Below are positions 32,513-37,883 of a stretch of 37,883 bases of DNA, one piece after another (position 1 is the first letter of the stretch; every line of letters begins with the position of its first letter). Under the pieces are notes generated by a model. The model saw only the letters and a program-made list of their open reading frames with translations, did not search any database and had not been told where the DNA came from. The DNA comes from Candidatus Dechloromonas phosphorivorans. Its GTDB lineage: Bacteria; Pseudomonadota; Gammaproteobacteria; Burkholderiales; Rhodocyclaceae. The position numbers and the translations under genes were made by a program. Where the stretch lies: positions 1 through 37,883 of the forward strand of contig JADJMS010000001.1 of the NCBI GenBank assembly GCA_016709495.1, given 5' to 3'.

Positions 32513-33550
32513 TTAATGCGCTAGCCAGCCTTGGGAGCGCAGGCGCTCTTCGGCAATGACAAGCTGGCGAGGTGTGAATTGCCGCTTGCGTGCATTCCAG
32601 TCGTAGACCCGGCGTTCCACGCTCTCGTGCTGTGTGGCACCCTCGCGGCTCATCACCCAATGTACAGTCGCCAGAAGTTCCAGCCCGTAGGGTGACTCGA
32701 AGCCTTCTACCAGTTTGGTCACACGTTCAAAGTGGGCGCGACTGATGTCGTGTTGATCCAGGTAGTTCTTGGCGTCTTCCACTGCTCCGGGCACCAGTGT
32801 GAGTGGTTTGTCCGGCGCATCGCCGCCATCGGCATAACCTGCGATCAAGACCTTCCACTGGCCTTTAGTACATGCCGAAGATTCTCGGCATAGGGGCCGT
32901 AGTGATGCTTGATGTACTGGAGACGCAGCGGCTCACCAGCCTCCTGCATGAAGTACATCAGCTTCAGGACTTCCAGCAGAGTGACAAAGGGGTCGAGCAG
33001 GCCCCCGAGATAGCCGCTGCATCAGTTCCACCAAGGCGGCGCGACCCGCCGTCATCTTGGGCACTCGCGCACATGCGCCATCTTGTCGTTGGCCGGAGCC
33101 CCTTTGGGCTCGAACACCAGCACTCGCACGTCGGCAAGCTCTGCCAGCGCACGTGCGATGCGTGGGCGCACCTCGTTCCAGTCCAGCCCGCCCAAGCCTG
33201 CCCCCAGCGGCGGGATCGCGATGGAGCGAATGCCATTGGCACGGATGACATTGACCAGATCGGTAAGGCCCGTCTCGATATCCTCGATGCGGCTCTTGCC
33301 ACGCCAGTGGCGCTTGGTTGGGAAGTTGATGATGAAGCGCGGCAAGGTGAGCTGCCCCGTATCAAAAACGAACATGCGGCTAGGCTGCTGGCTTCGCGCT
33401 TGCAAGCAGCTTCGTAAGCCTTGAAGTTTTCCGGTAAACATTCTTGAACTGTAAGGCGATGCCACGCCCCATCACACCGACGCAATTGACGGTGTTGACC
33501 AGTGCGTCTGCCTCACATTGGAGGATGTCACCCGAGGTGTACTCGATCAT
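32513..33550 (-). pseudogene. darG: DarG antitoxin, macrodomain protein (frameshifts)
   Basis: Removes ADP-ribose from thymidine in DNA and so reverses DarT. The N-terminal macrodomain opens MIEYTSGDILQCEADALVNTVNC and has GVMGRGIALQFK, FVFDTGQLTLPRFIINFPTKRHWRGKS and AIPPLGAGLGGLDW. The C-terminal part (FVTLLEVLKLMYFMQEAGEPL, LQYIKHHYGPYAENL, and a helical end with RQFTPRQLVIAEERLRSQGW) is the DarT-binding domain of full-length DarG. The AGAGGAG ribosome site lies 10 bases before the ATG at 33550. Frame changes lie near 33440-33460, 33400, 33050 and 32860. It follows darT by 18 bp. Confidence 0.88.
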
Positions 33551-33568
33551 GGCTGTGCTCCTCTAATT

Positions 33569-34218
33569 TCAGTAATACCAGTCCGGGCGCACTTCGACCG
33601 GTGGCCGGTGTCCGTGAGCCGGAAGGGCGTTAACAACTTGACCGTAGACGGCCGCCGAGTTAACGCCGATGCGTTCGATCAAATGCCAGGGAAGCGCTGT
33701 GCCAACAGTGAACTCGGCTTGCTTGCCTTCTTTGTGCGCCCGCCAGTCGCGAGCTTGTACAGCAGTCCAGTTGATCTCGTTCAGACGCGCGAGGTCGTTA
33801 CGGTCTTCGAAGAAGTACGAACCCGCGTTCGAGAGAGTGAATGCCCAGCGGACAGCTTGCGCGTTGGCCCACGCAACGACCGCACGCAGATCAGCCTCTA
33901 AATGCACTACAGGCCCTTGCCCGCCGCGATAGGCCATCTCCGGATGGTTGCCCTGATAGATCAAGTACAGCATGACGGAGCGCGGACAGAAGTAAAACGG
34001 CACGAGTCACCGACGTGAAGGTCGGGGTGGCTGCTGAGGTGCAGTTCATTCAAGCGCCGCTGCTTGATACCATTCATGCCGATGGTGGTGCCCGGCGGCA
34101 TGCGTCGGACGATCTCCGCATCGCACCACAAAAAACCGTCGGCCACGATGGAGGGCAGACGATCCACATGGGCGATGTGGTAGATCTTCGGCTGCGGCGG
34201 GACGAGGGCGGCGTTCAT
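33569..34218 (-). pseudogene. darT: DarT toxin, DNA ADP-ribosyltransferase (one frameshift)
   Basis: Attaches ADP-ribose to thymidine in single-stranded DNA and so blocks replication, including that of phages. Family marks are PKIYHIAHVDRLPSIVADGFLWCDAE, the substrate loop GTTIGMNGIKQRRLNEL, FYFCPRSVMLYLIYQGN, and the catalytic glutamate in VVHLEADLRAVVAW, followed by FTLSNAGSYFFEDR. It ends RPDWYY, as is usual. One frame change lies at about 33985-34010. The ATG overlaps the DUF3780 stop (ATGA). All catalytic elements are present, so toxicity would require DarG. Confidence 0.9.
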
Positions 34219-34845
34219 GACGTCTCGTCCCCGAACAGACCCAACGAGGCCTGGGCAACTTCCAGCTCAGGGCTTGCCACGTCGGGCACGCGGAGCAAGC
34301 ATTTCGCTCTGCGCCACATCGCCAAGGCATGCTTGAGCGCCTCGCGCCAGCCTTGCCCGCATCCATCACCCCGCCGGTGCCCGTGGCGGTCATGCCAAAC
34401 AGCCACCAGCGTTCTTCCGGGCGCAACGCCAGCCAGTTGCACAGCCACCGGAATTTTCTCCATCTCCATCTGCCTCGATTGCCCAGGCCAGTACGCACAA
34501 TTCCCTTGCCGAGTAGGCGATCCACCGGGTTGTCACCGACCTTCCACGCGCCAGGTTTGATGCCATGCACGGCAAACGGGCGTTGAAGGCGCGTTGCACC
34601 TCGGCGCGAATGGCCGTCCAGCGCGGGCGATCCAGCAGAACGCGTCGATCACCGCGTTGTCGTTGCCTGCCGCCTGCAAAGCCAAGGGCATTCGCTGAAC
34701 TGAACCTTGCCCCCGCACATGCTGGCCTTTGGAATGATGATCTTGAAGTGATGCGGATCGAAGTCGCAGGCACGCCAAAAACTAGCGTGTTACGCCTTGC
34801 GCACGCGCCTTGGGTGATCGGTGTGTTGCCTGCGGCTTCAGCCAT
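34215..34845 (-). pseudogene. DUF3780 defence-associated protein (frameshifts)
   Basis: About 210 residues when restored: MAEAAGNTPITQG, then FDPHHFKIIIPKASMCGGKVQFSEC, GNDNAVIDAFCWIARA, RWTAIRAEVQRAFNARL, GAWKVGDNPVDRLLGKELCVLAWAIE, ALRPEERWWLFGMTA and a helical tail to FGDETS. This pattern is DUF3780, a family found next to DUF499 and DUF1156 genes in anti-phage loci; its biochemical role is unknown. A strong AGGAGGAAGGG ribosome site precedes the ATG at 34845. Frame changes lie near 34790, 34680, 34600 and 34440. Confidence 0.78.
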
Positions 34846-34849
34846 CCCT

Positions 34850-37800
34850 TCCTCCTGATTGATGTCGCCCGGCTTCAGCTCGATCCCGGCGAGCTTGGCG
34901 AACTCTTTGAGTGCAAAGCCGGTATCGGAAGGCGACACCGTCGGCAATGGCAATGTTGAGCGGGGCGTCGGGCCCTTGAGCACGTCACGCAGGCTGTTTG
35001 ACTTCACACCTTCGATGATGGCGGCAGTGACTTCGGTATCCTGGAAGCGCACGGTCACGGTGTTTTCACCCTCACCGATTTCGATGCGCACGCCTTTGAA
35101 TCGCGTTCCCGGCTGGTCACGGAAACGGTTGATGACGCCGAAGACGCGGTCGGTGGTGTCGAGAGCAACGCGCTTGCTTTGCAGGCGCGCGGGCTTGCTG
35201 TCGACGATCTGCACCGTCCTATCGCCACTTGCAGGGATCTGGAAGTCCGCCGTCTTGTTGGCCTCGCCCGCGCGGGCGAACACCAGCAGGCGGCAGCTTG
35301 TGGAACCGATTTCGAACGGCGCGTCGTAGCGGGTACCGTCCTTTGGGTTGGAGCGCCGTCCAGGGTGTAGTAGATGTCAGCGTGCGGCGTGGCAGCGAGG
35401 GTGACACGCCGGCTGTCAGCAGCTGGTTCGACCTGATGACGAATCTTTGGGGGTCGGCGAGCCAGCGGGTGGCCGGGCCGCTTTCATAGCGCCCGGTCGG
35501 CTCTTTCACCATAAAAAGTGAACTCGTGCCCTCGCCGGTGGCAAGGAAGTTGTCCATGTCTTCGACTTTGTTGTCCTTGTCGGACATCAGGTTTGTTCGA
35601 CCAGTAAACGATCGGGCTGTCACCGCGTGACGTGGCGGAGGCTCAGCACCTTCGCCAGTATCCGGTTGACATTGACTATAGGGACGTTGATGGTAAGTCT
35701 TGTCCTTGGGAAAGGGCCCCTTCTCGATGTAGCCGTCCTCGCCCAAGCGCCAGCGGCCTAACGTTTCAGAGCTTCGGTCTTGAGCGTATCCAGGCCACTT
35801 GCACCTGGCATCCACGGCCAGATGGAGAGCACTTGGATCAAGTGGCGACATCCATCCATGAGTGCGACGGTTGTCCCCACCGGACGGCATAGGTACTCCT
35901 CGGCCTGCGCGTAGCCTTCGTCGAGGTTGCCCTGCTCCAGTTCGGCCACGAGCTTGGTCGCCCGCGGGCTGGCCAGCAGTTTCTCGATCTGCGTTTCGGC
36001 GGATTGGTCGCCTTGACCAAGTTCGAGGCCCTGATCGATGAGGTCCCGGCCAGCACGTCACGTCCATCCACCGGATCATTGGCAGGAAAGTAGAGGCGGT
36101 TGTAGGCTGCGGACAGCGCCTTGCTGAAGCGATCTTCGGATTCTTCAAAACGGTCGCGGGCGCCTCCTCGAACAGTGTGTCTCCGGATTTGAGGCGCTGC
36201 TGGATCTGCTCAATGGCATACAACCCGCGGAGCCGTTCCTCCAACCGCGTCGCGGCCAGCATGCTGTTCCGACCGCTCAGCACCAGCAGATTGTTCTTTC
36301 CTGCTGGTAGTCGAAGAAGTTTTGCAATTCACTGGGTGGCACCTTGCCATCCGGCTTGATGACAATGATGTGCGCGGACCGCCGAGCTTGAGTTCATCCA
36401 GCGGGCGCTCCTGCACGTCCTGATATGCGATTTTGTTAACCGGCGCGAGGATTCCCGAGAGGCGATTGATGAGCGCCTGATCGACTTTTAAGGTTGCGGG
36501 ACTTCCTTGGCGTTACGCTCGATCTGGCGCGAGAGGTTCTCTTTTTCCTTGATAAAGAAGCGTTGTTCGGCGGGTGGAGATACCAGGCAGATTCGCGCAG
36601 GCGCGTTTTATTGCAATGCCTGAAGGAACTCATCGGGCTTGCGCTGTGGCGCAGCAAGAAACCTGATCAACTTCACTCGGACAGGCCTGATGCGCCCACC
36701 GACGGCGCGCGACAGGCTGGATGACAGCAGCAAGGTCATGAGTTGCTGTGCGGCATCGCCTGCCAATTCTCCGTCGATATGCTCGGTTATGGCGTTACCC
36801 GCGTCAGAGATATCGCGTGTCAATGCAGGCATCAGCTTGGGCGCAATGCGCTCAATCTCGTCTTTACCTGCTCATCGTTCAGATTGAGGTGCTGTGTGCC
36901 GATCAGAATACGTCGTCAGCCTCACGCTCATCATCCACACTCTTGAGCAGCCGCGCATGGAACTGCATCAAGCTCCGGGTCTGGCGGAAACCTTCGTTCT
37001 CCTTGAACAGCGCAACGAGGTGCTTGAATGACGGGTGGAAGGCGATAGGTTTCGCACCTGCTCGGCGATTCGTTTTCGACGCCGCTGGCTACGATTCAGT
37101 CGCCGTCTTCGGCCTTCTTGATCTGCTGCGCGTACTCCTCGGCGATGTCGGAAACGACACGTTCGTCCGGCAGCCCGTCGATGAGGCGCTTCTTCAGGAT
37201 TTCGTAGATTTCGTTGCCCGCCAGCTGCACCGGCGTGATGGGTCATGCTGCCTGACGGCGGGTTTCCGGCCGCAGGTTGGAGATGGCGTCAGCCAGCGCC
37301 TTGGTCTGGGCTTTGTAGCTGCCCCAAAGGTTGCGCAACCACGATGGCGCAGTTGGGTGAGTTCCAGTGCGGCGTTCACCAGGCTGGAAAGGCTTGTGAG
37401 GACCGCCACAGTCCGCCAGCGTGCCTTGACCGAACACCTGCGTGCTGGCGTTGTCCAGATAGGGCGGCAGTTCATCCAGCAGGAGCTTAGGTTGGCTGGT
37501 CGCTGGCTTATTTCTCCCACTGGCGCTGATCGACTGCCTTCGGCCCGTTCGCCCTACGCGGCTTGATGGCTTCTTCAGCCTGGAGCTGGGTGGCGATTTC
37601 GCCCCAGATGAAGTTGTCGGGGTTGTTGCGGGGGTTGCTGAATGCGGCGATGCGTGCATGACTGAATTCGATGCGCGAAGTCAGATCGGCAGACAGAACT
37701 TCCTTGCGCAGGTTCGGAATGCCGTGGGCGAGCAATCCTAACGCGATCATCACCTGCGTTTTACTTCGCCGCCCATCGCTGCCCGGGTCAGTTCGAAGAC

Positions 37801-37883
37801 AGCCTGATCCGATTTACCGGACAGACGCAGCAGACCTTCTCGGAAAAGCTGATCCATGCCGTGGGTGACGGTTGCGAGAAGAA
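34850..37883 (-). pseudogene. DUF499 P-loop ATPase of an anti-phage operon (N-terminus outside window, frameshifts)
   Basis: A very large cytoplasmic ATPase; about 1000 codons are in the window and the Walker A region is beyond the right edge. Visible parts are the Walker B-like LLLDELPPYLDNA (near 37470), NLWGSYKAQTKALADAIS, FHPSFKHLVALFKENEGFRQ (near 37040), IGTQHLNLNDEQVKDEI, MTLLLSSSLSRAVGG, the late VKEPTGRYESGPATRWLADP, a beta-rich part with TPHADIYYTLDGA, and the C-terminal RFQDTEVTAAIIEGVK and GFALKEFAKLAGIELKPGDI. This matches DUF499 proteins encoded with DUF3780 and DUF1156 methyltransferases. More than eight one-base frame changes are scattered through it. Its exact stop is uncertain but lies within the DUF3780 ribosome site. 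Confidence 0.78.

Noticed and set aside
30726..32660. A single open frame of 644 codons across methyltransferase and helicase
   Set aside because: It joins the methyltransferase front, an out-of-frame stretch and the helicase middle only because of a frameshift and a deletion; it is not a real fusion protein.

Overview
The window looks like a betaproteobacterial chromosome, most likely Rhodocyclales (Dechloromonas/Azonexus-like). This rests on the protein families and their arrangement: MetH behind an SAH riboswitch, a TorF-type porin followed by glnK and amtB, thrH-purU, and many c-di-GMP proteins. The lineage is inferred from recalled family resemblance, not from a search.

Positions 1-23.8 kb are core genome. 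In order: metH (minus strand, C-terminus off the left edge) with an SAH-riboswitch leader; msrA; a BamE-like lipoprotein; a rhodanese; a Bcr/CflA-type MFS pump; comM; ubiK; a sigma54/NtrC-type porin-glnK-amtB operon ending in a clear terminator; a PAS-GGDEF protein; the thrH-purU-isochorismatase-like operon; a PhnD-like periplasmic protein coupled to a membrane GGDEF/EAL protein; an ABC-F ATPase; a coiled-coil exported protein with an HD-GYP phosphodiesterase; mutY; a flavin reductase; a methyltransferase; and tRNA-Gly(CCC) with a good sigma70 promoter.

After the tRNA come an amidinotransferase-family gene and an MFS transporter. From about 26.2 kb to the right edge lies a defence-type gene cluster, all on the minus strand. 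In transcription order it reads: DUF499 ATPase (N-terminus off the window), DUF3780, DarT (DNA ADP-ribosyltransferase toxin), DarG (macrodomain antitoxin), DUF1156-type DNA methyltransferase, SNF2-type helicase, a small winged-helix protein, an unrecognised protein of about 387 codons, and a primase-polymerase/helicase of the TOTE type. Many junctions are start/stop overlaps (ATGA, TAATG), so this looks like one or two tightly coupled operons. The methyltransferase and helicase are joined by what looks like a deletion that removed the back of one and the front of the other.

Nearly every gene right of about 16.7 kb, and two on the left (metH, porin), is broken by single-base indels. Many are runs of A, T, G or C one base too short, and a one-base change restores an otherwise intact conserved protein. 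Because housekeeping genes (mutY) are hit as hard as the island, most lesions are probably sequencing or assembly errors rather than gene decay. Genes with several lesions are typed 'pseudogene', but each entry describes the restored protein. Boundaries in the right third are therefore approximate.
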